DNA of 64,000 nt, taken from Stratiolaelaps scimitus (taxonomy: Eukaryota > Arthropoda > Arachnida > Mesostigmata > Laelapidae). Positions 36,101 through 47,069 of this stretch are shown piece after piece. Under the pieces are notes generated by a model that saw nothing but the letters and a program-made list of their open reading frames with translations, was not told the DNA's origin and did not search any database. The stretch lies in assembly GCA_019614645.1 (NCBI GenBank), contig JABWDB010000005.1:16047001-16111000 (forward strand), read 5' to 3'. A program made the translations under genes and the position numbers. Positions within the stretch are counted from its first letter, which is position 1; every line of letters begins with the position of its first letter.

Positions 36101-37750
36101 AGTGTTTGTCGTGAAGCCGCTCCAACTCGGTTACTACGGTATGAGAGGTTAGAAGAAAGGTGAATCGACAAGGGTTAGTGTTGTGCAATCAACAAATCGG
36201 CTCACAATCATATCAATCAGCGTATTTGTTACTTGCACTGCCTAAAAATGTCATAATCCGCTATTGTGACACCTCAAAACACTCGAGCAAAAAGCCTACA
36301 GGTTGAATACGTATTGGCTCAATGGTATTATCTTATGACTTTAAGCTACCGATTCAGGGAGAGGTGGTGACCGAATCAAGAGCCGATACAACTAAAACAA
36401 GCTAGATTCATAGTAGTAATAATAATAATACCATTGAGCCAGCGTATTCAACCTGTAGGCTTTTTGCTCGAGTGAGATGTTTTGAGGTGTCATAATAGCG
36501 GATTATGATAATAATGAAAACATACAATGATGCCGAATTCGTGTTAGGTCGGCCCTGATTTCGGCCAGGTTGTCGGTCCATAATGGCGCTTGAAGGACTC
36601 GCCGTTCGCGATTCCTTAGGCCGTCCCACTCGCCCCGTTCAGCGTCACCCGAGGCACCCACCAAGGCTACCGTGTCTCCGACATCATCTTGAAACTGCCG
36701 AAAACAACATCCGAGTATAATATCCAATGGTTAAACAGTGCGAAAACTCGCCATTTACGTCATGAAAATGCACTGTATATTCGTACTAATATAATAAATG
36801 ATTCATTGTCAAACTCTATTATAAAAAGGAAACAGAAATTGTGGTTTTCATTTTCGATACTACCCCCGTCTGTACAAATACATCAATGTCCTCTCAAATA
36901 CAAAAGACGCCGGGAATGGGCAATCAGCGTTATTGTATATTCGTTCCTCTCGAGGATTCTTTGTTTACGTACTCGATTTCAGGTTATCGCTAATTAACTA
37001 GACGATGCAGTGAGAACGTAGGGGCATAGTAAATTCATAATTCGGAATAGCATAGTAAATTCATAATTCGGAAGATTATTTTGACGCATTACCATACTGC
37101 CTTAAGGGGCTAAAGCGGTATGAGCGGTATTGATTGTGTGGTGAGACGAAAAAATCAAATGACCCCCCGTTGTTGTGGTAATAGTTATGAGTGTAAATGA
37201 CGGCAACATGTTACGCTAACTTGATTAAATTCGATTCAAAGTGAACGTTAACTCGATCGACGTAGCCGACTTTACGTCGTTTTTGTTCAACGTATAGGCG
37301 AAAATTCCGCGAATTACATTCGTGAAATTAATCCAAGTTAGTATCGTAGTTAACAGTAGCAACTGCTACCGGCATATGATATAAGGAGACCATATTGCAA
37401 CAATTGTGTTTGATCATTCCACATAGTGGTCTTATAAGTTACAACCTCCTATAAAACGATTCGTTCGTTTAATGGTCACGCATACTGTACAACGTGCCGT
37501 GTATTTTGTATGAATATTCGTATATAAATAACAGAGCATATGTGCGGACATTGGTCGACGAAATTGCGTTCAACAGGCAGTTGATTTACGTGGCGATTAG
37601 ACTGGCTTCACCGCACCGATAATCTCATGTCGAAATAACCCTATACGAGAGAGATCACATAGAAGGTGCGCCCCCTTAACTGACAAACAAAAACGATGGA
37701 GAATTTATCCTATAGCACAATGACAACACAAACACACACACACACACACA

Positions 37751-37785
<35 letters not shown>

Positions 37786-38247
37786 CATGGCCAAACTCTC
37801 CGCGCTATATTCAACTATAGACATTTGTATCTCTATCAAATACAATCCTGTTGCCCTACAAATGTTTTAATCACTCATAATAATAGTAAGCATTCATGCA
37901 CAAAACAACCGTATGTCCAACATTACATTCACTTCTGTTGTCAAACTGAACGCGAGGTAGGGCCACCGTTTCTCCCATACTGAGACCACAGAACCCCGAA
38001 AATACCAAATGAACACGAATCACTCGCCCGCCAGTACGACAAACGGAAAAGTGCGAAATGATGAGCGTTGATTGTTATTTTGTTGTTGTCACAATACAGT
38101 TAGTGCAATTTCAACGTTTTCACATCTCAATGCTGCCGTTCCATTCGGCAGCATTTCGGTGATGCTCACCTCATCGAGGCTGCGTTTGGCGCGCGCGGAG
38201 TTGCTCCGCATAAGCAAGTAGACATCGGTCAGATTCTTCAGTGCCAT
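32820..38247 (-). CDS. Stx16: syntaxin-16, Qa-SNARE
   Basis: Seven exons join in frame: 38170-38247, 36526-36694, 35986-36133, 34245-34372, 33914-34005, 33328-33438 and 32820-33032, giving 939 bases and 312 aa. Human STX16 is about 325. The protein starts MALKNLTDVYLLMRSNS, as the family does. A linker leads to APLWTDNLAEIRADLTRI and ELERLHDKHLNRPS, the start of the Habc bundle. Then ERQLTDNVVRAVAGQLREV, the SNARE motif at about 215-277 (RDEEIQAVVRSINELNTVF, then VVEQGSVVDRIDYNVDAV with the ionic-layer Gln in VEQG), and a C-terminal anchor (CIVGLAAATLFLIILLFITK). Syntaxin-16 drives fusion of endosome-derived vesicles at the trans-Golgi network. Introns 2 and 3 carry an inverted repeat and a dead LINE. 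No key residue is missing. Confidence 0.96.
33148..33192. repeat. (TA)n(GA)n microsatellite in syntaxin-16 intron 6
   Basis: TA repeats change to GAGAGAGA. The tract sits between exons 6 and 7. Confidence 0.9.
34600..35930 (-). mobile_element. degenerate non-LTR retrotransposon (LINE) inside syntaxin-16 intron 3
   Basis: Minus-strand frames in RT order: VPKGKGNPIIPSSWRGIA near 35500-35682, VFVDFKSAFDLSPRH and TGFAQGDNLSTLLFSVLL in 35077-35376, then SAHIKERFRKMLGAAAS, NLKIAPVASYGVD, a stop, and LEILNRIKTRFLKRVLGLH in 34780-35080. These match the reverse transcriptase fingers/palm and the C-terminal region of R1/jockey-like elements. Frameshifts and stops show it is dead. The YADD catalytic block is missing or lost between the two segments. 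It lies in the same orientation as the host gene. Confidence 0.85.
36251..36508. repeat. 80-base inverted duplication in syntaxin-16 intron 2
   Basis: Arm 1 (36251-36331) and arm 2 (36425-36508) are reverse complements with a few mismatches and a small insertion; the shared core includes AACCTGTAGGCTTTTTGCTC. The spacer is about 93 bases. Arm 2 ends only about 17 bases from the exon 2 donor at 36524-36525, so the transcript could fold into a long stem beside that splice site. Confidence 0.9.
37024..37073. repeat. two-unit tandem duplication in syntaxin-16 intron 1
   Basis: GCATAGTAAATTCATAATTC followed by GGAA occurs twice with a 26-base period. It looks like a recent slippage or repair event. 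Confidence 0.85.
37734..37785. repeat. (CA)n(TA)n microsatellite in syntaxin-16 intron 1
   Basis: A CACACA run with one interruption passes into about 26 bases of TA. Confidence 0.9.
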
Positions 38248-38659
38248 ACCTAAACAACACTAGGACAATGGCTGCAATCCACGACGGCCAGCGTATCCAC
38301 TGTCGGTATCCGGCGGCGCCCGGTGTCGCTGCCTGTTCAGCAGCTGACAGATGTGGCAAGGCGTTGCGCTGAGCCAGACATGAAGCACGATTCGCCCGGA
38401 AAAGTCTGCCCCAGTGTCCACCTGCAGGAACAGCAGCCCTCGAGGAGAGTCCACTTGGGTGGTCAACAGGCCAACCCCTGTCGGCTCGACGTTTTCGCGT
38501 TGCTTCTGACGCGCCGATATCCGCGAGATGGGATTTTATCGCCGTCACCTGCTATCGGCTGGCTTCACTGACGGTGCTTCTATTGATATCCTACGATCCC
38601 ATGTTATGAGAGGGGGACACCGACGAGAAAAGCACTTGGCCACTACGAACGGAGTAGAA

Positions 38660-38700
38660 CTCTCTGGGGGCCGCCATATTGCGGACGGAGGAGCGCAATG
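38660..38700 (-). promoter_or_regulatory. YY1-like promoter element upstream of syntaxin-16
   Basis: The minus strand carries CCGCAATATGGCGGCCCC at about 38667-38684, a YY1/Pho-type site, about 420 bases before the syntaxin-16 ATG at 38247. Such sites in this orientation often lie just downstream of a transcription start. Promoter assignment is inferred. Confidence 0.4.
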
Positions 38701-38898
38701 GTCAATTTAAATTGGGTGGCGGGAAAGATCGTGGATGCCGTAGCGTTTCGGTGGATGGATGAAACGAACGTTATTTCATCGAGTATCGACGGATGTCCGA
38801 TTTGGATAAATTTGTCTGTAGCCATGACGTCAAGGTTTAGACAACATTTTAGGAACTTTTGTATAAAGGGGAGGAGCAATCATTTGTTCGTTGTGCAG

Positions 38899-39020
38899 TT
38901 GGATATTAGCGTTAACTAAATCCAACCCATATATATATATATATATATATGGCTAACTACTGTATGTTTGAATAAATATATATGGCTTGGATTTAGTTGA
39001 CGTTATCGTCCAATTGAATT
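38899..39020. repeat. foldback repeat with TA-rich centre
   Basis: The left arm (38899-38930, ending GTTAACTAAATCCAACC) and right arm (38986-39020, containing TTGGATTTAGTTGACGTTA) are inverted, imperfect copies of about 33 bases. They enclose (TA)n tracts. A small MITE or hairpin-borne insertion is possible. Confidence 0.7.
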
Positions 39021-39029
39021 ACTCCTTTA

Positions 39030-40840
39030 CAGCTGTAGAGCATGTTCCGCGCAGCTGATGGGATACGGGCTAACCGATATTCGAGTGGGTACAGGGAGAT
39101 CTCCAAAGGGGAAGTTTAATATGCGATCTCTCCTAACTGGCTATGGACAGCCTACGTTCGTATTCGTCTATTATGCGATACAAGAACCTCATTCAGCTTT
39201 ATTTGTAAACTTACAGAACAAGTTACTGATACATCCATTTTCTCTTTTCTCTGCCTTTAAAGGTATCGAGGCCAACTATAGCGTGCATGCCATATTCGGC
39301 CCTTCAATCGGGAGTATTTTTTCATCTATTAACCTGTTTTAATATATACGATAATTAGTACGCAGTAGGGGACAGGGTGTCAGGCCCGAGATCATGGTCC
39401 CGAGGGAGACAATGGTATTGCCTTTCTGCCTGAGAGCGAGTGCAAGACGCTGCAGAAGGATGGAACCCGCAGGGCCCGCCCCTTTTTCATTTAATTATAC
39501 CAGATCTTGCCGACGTATTTATATCGAATCTCACATTTCCGACTGATTTTGTGGCAACTGCTACGCCCAACGATACATACAGCCTTCCTAGTAACTACGT
39601 TTCCACAAGAAAATTACAATTTTTTATTCGATTTAAATATGAAACATAAGCATTTCGCCTTGTCATTTATCCCGAAAGAGTTGTCGAGCTCACAACGGCC
39701 GCCGCTCTGATCACAGTGTGAAATCGGTCGTGTCAGAGGGAAACCGAGCTCGTTGTCCTCTGTTCAAATGTATTACCTACACTAATTAATAGTATAAAAC
39801 CAAGAGAATTCCCGTTGTTGACATCGAATCGGTGCACATCGTCGTGTCGACAGCGAGAGTCAGCTAAAAACCAGCCACTAACGAACAAGTATTGTGATCG
39901 GACACCAGATGCTTTCGTCGAGACGAGCACACATGCGGCGCAATGAGATTCGAACAACATAGACATGTGTTGCTGTTGGCGTGGTATTTTCAATTTCGGA
40001 ATTGCCGCCATAGGTGATAGTTTCCGGTTAAGATAGCCGGGCACGACGTCACTTTTGCACAGATGTCCACTACCTCTGCAGCAATAGTGGTGGTTGAATT
40101 TTGTGTGCGTCTCTGCAGAGAGAAGATCGTGCGGTGGCTGAGAACCTTACATTTTGTCGCTAGGGTTTTCAAAGTGAACATTTTTCCCTTCTCTGCACCG
40201 AGCTCCGGTTTGTGCTCTTCGCTAGCGGTGGCAAAATTCGTGGCTCATTGAAGATCTGTTCCCCCCCTCCCATAAGCTAGCTGCCTTCTATTTTTAGTTT
40301 TGCTGACTAGTAGATTTACAAAGGGAACACGTTTTAGCATTAAATCTCTCGGAAAATTGTGAAAAATGTTTAGAAGACCCGAAAGTTGCTCATTAGAAGA
40401 AGTCGTTTTGGATAAGTAAGATTTTCAATTCATTTTGAATTGTAAATTTAAGTTATTCAAGGATGGCACGTAAAGAAAGGATGGAGACTATATCCCTAAT
40501 TGAATAATGTGATCTACTGTTTTTAAAATCAGTTTTGCGTACGCGCAGAGCGAGCGGGTCAGGAAAAAACAGGAGTGCTTTGATGAAAGTACGATGCATT
40601 TTATGCGCCATTGTTTACCCCAACTGCGTAAAAACTGCTCAAACCACGAGCAACCTCTTCGGTTTATGCGGTTATTTTAAGCTCAGATGTCATAGGTGCT
40701 GCAACTGATTGATTCAACTTGGAAATCCCTTAGATTGATTGTGGTGTCCGCTCCCCCGAATATAAGCTTGTGACTTTCGTTTCAAAACCCCAAATGTTTC
40801 TGCCAACAACCTGATATTTTATTGTTTCGAAATGACACAC
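39030..40840. other. stretch upstream of the PH exon
   Basis: It presumably contains the earlier exons of the PH gene. One candidate at 40366-40418 reads MFRRPESCSLEEVVLDK and meets a donor GATAA|GTAAGA, but its phase does not link directly to 40850. No other exon is firm. Confidence 0.25.
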
Positions 40841-40849
40841 AACACACAG

Positions 40850-41010
40850 TTTATAGTGTGAATATAACTGACGATGTTGGCAGCGACACCCATAAATTCA
40901 GTGTTGTCAATAGCAATTTACACGAGGTATTGGCGGCACCATCGGCACAACAATGGATTGAATGGGTAACAAATATGGTAGAACGCTTCACGCCACACAC
41001 ATATTCGTGA
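40850..41010 (+). CDS. last exon of a PH-domain-like protein
   Basis: An acceptor (ACACAACACACAG) at 40848-40849 opens 52 codons to a TGA at 41008-41010. The peptide reads YSVNITDDVGSDTHKFSVVN, then SNLHEVLAAPSAQQWIEWV and TNMVERFTPHTYS. The order of two strands, a loop, then A-PSAQQWIEWV as a C-terminal helix with the invariant Trp fits the second half of a pleckstrin-homology domain, a phosphoinositide or protein-binding module. The protein ends right after it. AATAAA at 41331-41336 supports a terminal exon. Earlier exons are not located. Confidence 0.5.
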
Positions 41011-41019
41011 CGAGTAGAA

Positions 41020-42500
41020 TGAAGATCGCTGGATGAGGTGCTGGTAAGCGGGAGTGTTGGTGCCCTAGTCATTATCGATTGAATTCAACGTGCATCACGC
41101 GCGAGAAACAGTAGAGGGTCCTTAGTTTGGCGAAGAGTCCTTAGGTTGGCGGAGGTTTATGCTAATGTATGATATTCTGCTGCTTGGACTGAAAAAACGC
41201 TAGCTAGGCTAAAACCAGGTATTCCATTACAGGGTGCTTTCATGCTGTTTCAAGTGTAAGGATACGGTCATCATGTGTCACGTTGCTTGATCTCAATTGT
41301 GTCTCAAGTTTGAACGTGGTTACTATTATTTAATAAATGCTGAATCCGGGTGGCAGTGTTGATGCGCCGATCGACGCTCTGTGAGCTGCTTTCTGGCCGG
41401 TATTCTTGCAGAGTTCTTCTGCTTCGCCTAAGCCTGCGCGAACCTGATTGGACAACGTTTCGAGTGCGCTTAGCCAAAAAGAACGGTTCTGGCGTCTCTG
41501 GTAACCTCGACGAAAGTGTCGGATACGCCTAGTACCCGTTCCCTAGACCGGATCCATTGAAATTGCGTCGAAAGACTGAATACTGAAAAGGTGAGTCCCT
41601 CCCATATATACGTTTACGTGGACCTGCGCTCTGCCTGTATTGAAGCGCCCGCGCTAGATCACTGCAGAGTGTCGAGTGTCGGCCTCGGCACCCCGTGAAT
41701 CTAGTCCAGCCGGACACCACGGTACTGCAGTCAAGCCGTGTTTCCGAGTGTACACAATTAGGTCTGCACAAATGCCGCCAGCGAACGTCTGTCTCATCGA
41801 TAACCGTAGTACGCCCTCGTAGTCAGCAAGCGGCTTGAACACAACTCGTAACTTGTGCCAAAAATTGCCGTCCAATTAATGAAGACATTTGCCACTCTTG
41901 TTGCATAAACGCAACACTCTTGTTGCCGATCAGAGTACTCAGCAGTGGAAACCCGACACGAGCTCATATGCTTTATAATATATCGCCAATGACTCACATG
42001 TTCTATATTTGTAGGTTGTCAGTGAAGTATATTCTGTCTTGTGATAAAGGAGGTGTTTGTCCTGCGCGAGCCTGGATTGAAATCTGTTTGATGTCTTCAG
42101 ACTCTCTTTATTAACACAAACGTCAACAATTCAATGGACGGATTAGATCAATTTGTCATCTATAAGGTGGCGGCCGTAGCCTGCTACTACAACAAGAAGG
42201 TTTTATATCATGGAAATGTGAATTGGCATAGGGCCTTTTTAAGGTCCCTTGGATTTAGGATGACAGCGTGACCTGTCTGTACGTTGAATTTCGCCTCCTT
42301 TCGAGGCTCAGCATGTTCTGTGAAATCTGCTTTATCCAGCTGTAACGCTCAGTAACGCTATTCAGCAGAGCCAGCACTGCGTTTCCAGCCAGGACATTGC
42401 TAATGTAATTAGCCAAGGCGACAAATCGTTCGAATCAATATTAGACTTAAGCTATCAAACGAGTGACATAACACACCGTTTCACTGGTCATATCGCAAGG
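41020..42500. other. gene-free stretch
   Basis: 3' flank of the PH exon and 5' flank of the zinc-knuckle gene. Overlapping frames without domains. Confidence 0.4.
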
Positions 42501-42531
42501 TTACAGGTTTCCATTTCGAATCGTGCTTACC

Positions 42532-43584
42532 ATGGAGAGTGACGGGATTCTGTTTCTCAAGAAGGCCATCGAAGCTCTTGAGGTAGCCCAAAGAGTGCGC
42601 CGCCATAATGTGGTGTGCGATCGCGAGGCCTCTTACACAGGTAAGGTGTCTAAAACTTGGCCGAACTGTGGAAACCTCGACGCTGCTCTGAACTAGACAA
42701 AACCACTCGTCTCCTATTGTTACACGATGGCATCGGATAGAGAACAGCGTATTTCACTTCTTGGGACCACGAGGCCTTATTTCAACGTATAGAATAGATG
42801 AGACTGGAATCCCGAAAAGGCAAAAATGTCTTTTGGACTAGTTAGGTAAAATATTACGTGTGCCTATTTTCAATTTAAATTACATTGTATATATATATAT
42901 ATACATATATGTATATATATATATATATATATATCATAGATCTTGCAAGCGGAACATTCTATAGCATTGTCGCCACGACGCTTCATGTGGTGACATATTG
43001 CGAATCTTCCAGTTGCTGAGTGCCGTGACAAGGCGTACGAGATCCTGGAGCTCCTCTTCCCGCGTGTCCATATCGAGATGTGTCAAACGTGCCTTAAGTT
43101 AGGCAAGCACTCGACGGAAAATTGCCTTCTGGAAAAGCCGCGTTGCGTTCGCTGCGGCGAGGAGAGCGACCACGATGAGAAGGTTTTTCCTCGTTTACGT
43201 CCATTTCCTCCACCTTCAGTTGCTCACATCTTACAACTCACGTCTCGTTTTTCTTTTCTCTCACGCCTTTTCTATAACAGTACGTCATCAGCTACCCACG
43301 AACACACACAGAGGTCCAGTTCTGGAAACGCGATTTACGTTCTATTTATCCTATAATGTTATTACACTAGCGAGGGTTCGTTGATGAGACACAGCTTTAT
43401 CTCGGTAGTTCCTACCTATCGGTGACAATGAGTGGGGCTGATGGAGATGTCGAAGATGTAATTGATTGTTTCGCAGATGTGCCACCCGACGTGTTGCCGT
43501 TGTGGGGAGATGGAAAAAGACGCAACGCACCGCGACTGTCCGTATTACCGCCGGGAATTCATCCGCCACATCTTCAGTAAATAG
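42532..43584 (+). CDS. small zinc-knuckle (CCHC-like) protein, 128 aa
   Basis: Three exons join in agreeing phase: 42532-42640, 43013-43182 and 43477-43584, giving 387 bases. Donors are ACAG|GTAAGG and a weak AAG|GTTTTT; acceptors are CGAATCTTCCAG and ATTGTTTCGCAG. Residues 1-70 are helical and charged (MESDGILFLKKAIEALEVAQ). From about residue 72 come CQTCLKLGKHSTENC and CVRCGEESDHDEKMC, two units with identical spacing C-x2-C-x5-H-x4-C. The second spans the exon 2/exon 3 join, which supports that join. A third Cys/His unit follows (CRCGEMEKDATHRDC), then YYRREFIRHIFSK. Zinc binding, and nucleic-acid or protein contacts, are likely. I know no family with this layout. AATAAA at 43909 may end it. 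Confidence 0.7.
42887..42934. repeat. (TA)n microsatellite in zinc-knuckle gene intron 1
   Basis: Two TA runs joined by CATATATGTA. Confidence 0.9.
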
Positions 43585-43679
43585 TTAAGTGTCCAAATGG
43601 GGTATATAGCTGGTAGCATTGTGATACGTGTCACATAGGGTGTTGTTCTCTAGTTCTTAGTGGCTGATACCTTCGTTAT

Positions 43680-43680
43680 A

Positions 43681-43713
<33 letters not shown>
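43680..43713. repeat. (TA)n microsatellite
   Basis: About 34 bases of TA in the 3' flank of the zinc-knuckle gene. Confidence 0.9.
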
Positions 43714-43715
<2 letters not shown>

Positions 43716-43935
43716 GTCACAATTTTGTTATGAGTGCTTGCTTGTTTGTAGGTAAACGCTCAAAATTATATTCACCCATTTCTAGACGGATGGAACGCCA
43801 AAGAGTTCATAACGATCGAACGAATTACATAACGTGAGGCACTATGTCTCTCTTCATTTGCTGGGGACCACGTTACGCAATTCCGTATCAACCTTGATCT
43901 GATGTAAGCAAATAAAGCTTACGGCCAGCCTTATT

Positions 43936-44151
43936 ATGGACCCAATAGATGGAAGCAGAAACGAACAGGTCATGGGAGACAAATTTAGTAATATTGCTTT
44001 ATGTTCTACTTATTCCTATTCACGCGACTCCAGTTACGATACCGGTGATAGCGAGATAAAGAAAGTGTTGGACGACGTCGCCACCCTGAAAAGGTTTCTC
44101 ATCAGAAACGGCGTAAGTGCTGATGCAATCCGCGAGACACTTGGCTGTTAA
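43936..44151 (+). CDS. possible 71-aa protein
   Basis: An ATG frame with an in-frame TGA upstream reads MDPIDGSRNEQVMGDKFSN and ends in a helical charged segment, SEIKKVLDDVATLKRFLI then RNGVSADAIRETLGC. An internal AACGGC|GTAAGT could act as a donor, so this may be a first exon. Composition looks like protein; family unknown. It begins 350 bases after the zinc-knuckle stop. Confidence 0.4.
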   Translation: MDPIDGSRNEQVMGDKFSNIALCSTYSYSRDSSYDTGDSEIKKVLDDVATLKRFLIRNGVSADAIRETLGC

Positions 44152-44159
44152 GGCAGACC

Positions 44160-46660
44160 GAGAGATTTTCGCCTGGATCACGCATCATCAGTTCGTGCGG
44201 CCACGGTTGCACTGCCTCGAGCATCAATGCATAGCCTCCGCTTAACGTCAGCCGCGTAATGGTACAGATAATATTTTGTTGTGTAATAAGTAAACGCTGG
44301 ACGAATTGTCATCTGACGTTTGTGCTTTTCTTTTTCTCACTGTGTAGCTGTGTGTTTTCTGAAAGGGAGACTAATTTCCAAGGGAGAGCTTCGAATTTGG
44401 ATGCCGCCAGTTATTTGATGCTTACCGAGCCTCGTTCCTTATTTAAATTTGTTTTGATGCAACGGCGGAGAGTGCCAGTAGTAATGTCCTGAGTGAAAGT
44501 TATCCGTTGAATTCGATAGGTAAAAGATGTGGAAACAGTTCTCACACACTGAATAGTAACCCTTTCAACGAACGCAGAATTCAAGTGCAGATAGTACCTT
44601 AGGTAATAGGCTCACCAATTTTTTAGGGACGCCCGTCCCGTGCTGGCGAAAAAGATCTTCGGTCCGCAGCAAAGCATTCCGAAGCTGTGCACCACTATGA
44701 TGGATCGATGACATTCGTTGAACGAGCTTAAGTTCTACATCTTTACCTGACAGTATTAGAAGTCTAAACGCAATCTAACGCTATCAAGTAAGATGTAGCC
44801 TTGTTGCCGATTGGTGCTGTGAGCTCGGTGCGATGCTGCTGGCGTTGGCTGTATCTCTTCTTGTTGGCGCTGAAGCTGTTGTTGGTTGGAGCACTGCGTC
44901 CACCATTCTTGAGGTGCCCCCATAGAGGCTCAAATGAGACGTAATTGTTTAACAACTGCACACCACACGCACGACAACATCGTCGAGTAAAGTTAAGCAG
45001 GGTATCGAGCGTATTCCAGTCATTGTCGCTGTTTATTCACTCAGACCGTTGCGCATTGCCCTTAGGGCTTCAAGTTCATCCCACGGGCAAACTCAACAGT
45101 CCAAACAGGCGAATTCTAGCGAACTGTGCTCACTCTGCCTATCGGTAATGTTAGCTGTGTTCATCGAAAGGGGGACCCTTAGCTCCCCTCCGCGATGCTG
45201 TACTCGGGAGAACTCTGTCAACGGCGACTTCTACCACTACTTTAAATGACGAGTTGAAGCTGGTAGATCAGTGTGCCTGTACGGGTTGCTGTTTGTCGGC
45301 GGGCATCCCCTAAATGGTCACATTAGGTCGCCGTGAGACGCTGGCACGCTGGCTTTACATACAAGGTGTCTATGCGAGGAGGAAACACCGCGCGGAGACC
45401 GTGAGTTTACCAGCGCTGATTGGTACTGGTGCGTCCTGGTCGTAGTCGGAGTAGTAGTTGTTGTTTCGCTGATCTTCGCGAGTCTTATGCCACTGGGCAG
45501 TGCCGACTCTGGCTGGCTAGCTGCCCGTCCATCGGTCGGCCTGCGTGAGTGTGTGTGTGAGAGAGCGAGAGAAAGAGTGTGGAAGAGGTACGGGGAGAAG
45601 GGAAAACAGAGACAACCGCACAGTGACCCTTTGTGCACGTGCGGCGACCCGCACAAACCGATGTGTAGTTCTGGTTAGGCGATCCTGTCTTGTCGGCCGA
45701 CCATGACTTTTGCCCGACACAGCTCGCTGGTGGACTTCTTCGGGGCTCGGGTCTCAGGTAGCGGGCCTACTGCGGACGAGCAGCAACTGCAGGCCCCTTC
45801 GAACGACGCGGAGAGCAACTATAGCACTGCTCGGTAGCCGCGAAACTTCGGGTCCCCTTCTTCGCCGCGATACGAAACAGTCTCGTATAGCGGAGGAACT
45901 CCCTGCTTCTCTCGTTCGGTTTCTCCCTATTCGCCTCTCTCATCTATGTCTCCCGGGTCGAATCGGGCTGGGTTGGCCCGATAACGGACCAGGTCGCGGG
46001 CTTGGCCTGTCAGGACAGGGGGACATCCGGGTCTCGATCTCAGAGAGCGCCGCAACGGTGACAAGAAATGGGCAACAATAAGCTCGGTCACGCTAAAGCT
46101 TTCATTCCCTTAGGGGGGCTGAGTTAGTTTAAAGTCAATTGCGTATTGAGCGGATGGCAGCGCTACGGGAAGTGTGCACTTGATTTTTAGCAATCTAAAG
46201 CTTGATCTGATTTTCGTGAAAGCATAAGAACTCATTCTTGATCACATCATAACAGACACTGCAGCTATGAAGCTGAGCTGTATTTTTGCTGAAAGTGTTT
46301 TGTAGAGTACAATACAAGGTCTGTTGTTGTTGTTCCGGTTGAACAGAACACTGTTAAGTCTCTGGTAGTTCTCAAATTTATGGGCAGCGAAAGTCGCTTC
46401 TGACTACACATGCATACAGGTTACCAGGCGAAACACACAAAACACAACTGCATCAGTGTTATGAATGAATTAGGCATTTGTTGTCCATGCAAATTTGTTG
46501 TTATTTATCTTGCCACAGCAGCTTCATGTACGGACCAGATTGATCGACTATTAATCTCAAATAGTGATCAAATTACGTTCATCCTTTGCCGAGTCCATTG
46601 TCTTCACTAGTACAAATTTCGGCGAACGCTGAAAAAAGGCTTTAGTGCCTAGAAGTTTAG
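44160..46660. other. stretch with a GC-rich part, no firm gene
   Basis: 45420-46060 is CpG-rich and open in several frames at once, typical of a CpG-dense promoter or 5' exon rather than of one coding frame. No paired splice sites were found. Confidence 0.3.
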
Positions 46661-46982
46661 CATTAGAAAACTGCTTGCCCAGCTGGATTTCGACACGTCT
46701 TCGTCGACCTGTAATTACCTCGCCTTAAACACTTCTCGTTATTCCTGTCTCGTAGTTTTCTGCGCTTTATAGCTATTTGTCGATATCGGTCCTCCGCCGC
46801 CGCCACCGCAACCGAGTGCCACAGACGAATCACTATGAAGACCATATCGGCTCTTCTTGTTTTTACTACCGCTGCTTCTATTGGTATCATCGTCGCCGTT
46901 GTTCCTCAATGGCTGTTATGTGTTCGTTCCGCATAGAAAGAGAAAGACACTTTATAGAAACATCGTATACTCTCACTTACAC

Positions 46983-47065
46983 ATTGTTATGAAACAGCAG
47001 AAACATTTGGCGGCTACTCTGCCGCTCTCGACATCACCTATAACTATAATATAGTCCACGTCCTC
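46983..47065 (-). CDS. possible coding exon
   Basis: Between a minus-strand acceptor (CTGCCTAACTAG) and a donor (AATGT|GTAAGT) the frame reads DVDYIIVIGDVESGRVA then AKCFCCFITM. Downstream at about 46740-46910 a minus-strand stretch reads NNGDDDTNRSSGSKNKKSRY and ends KAQKTTRQE, possibly a last exon, but its phase does not fit directly. The CpG-rich 47180-47420 upstream could be the promoter. Confidence 0.25.
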
Positions 47066-47069
47066 TAGT

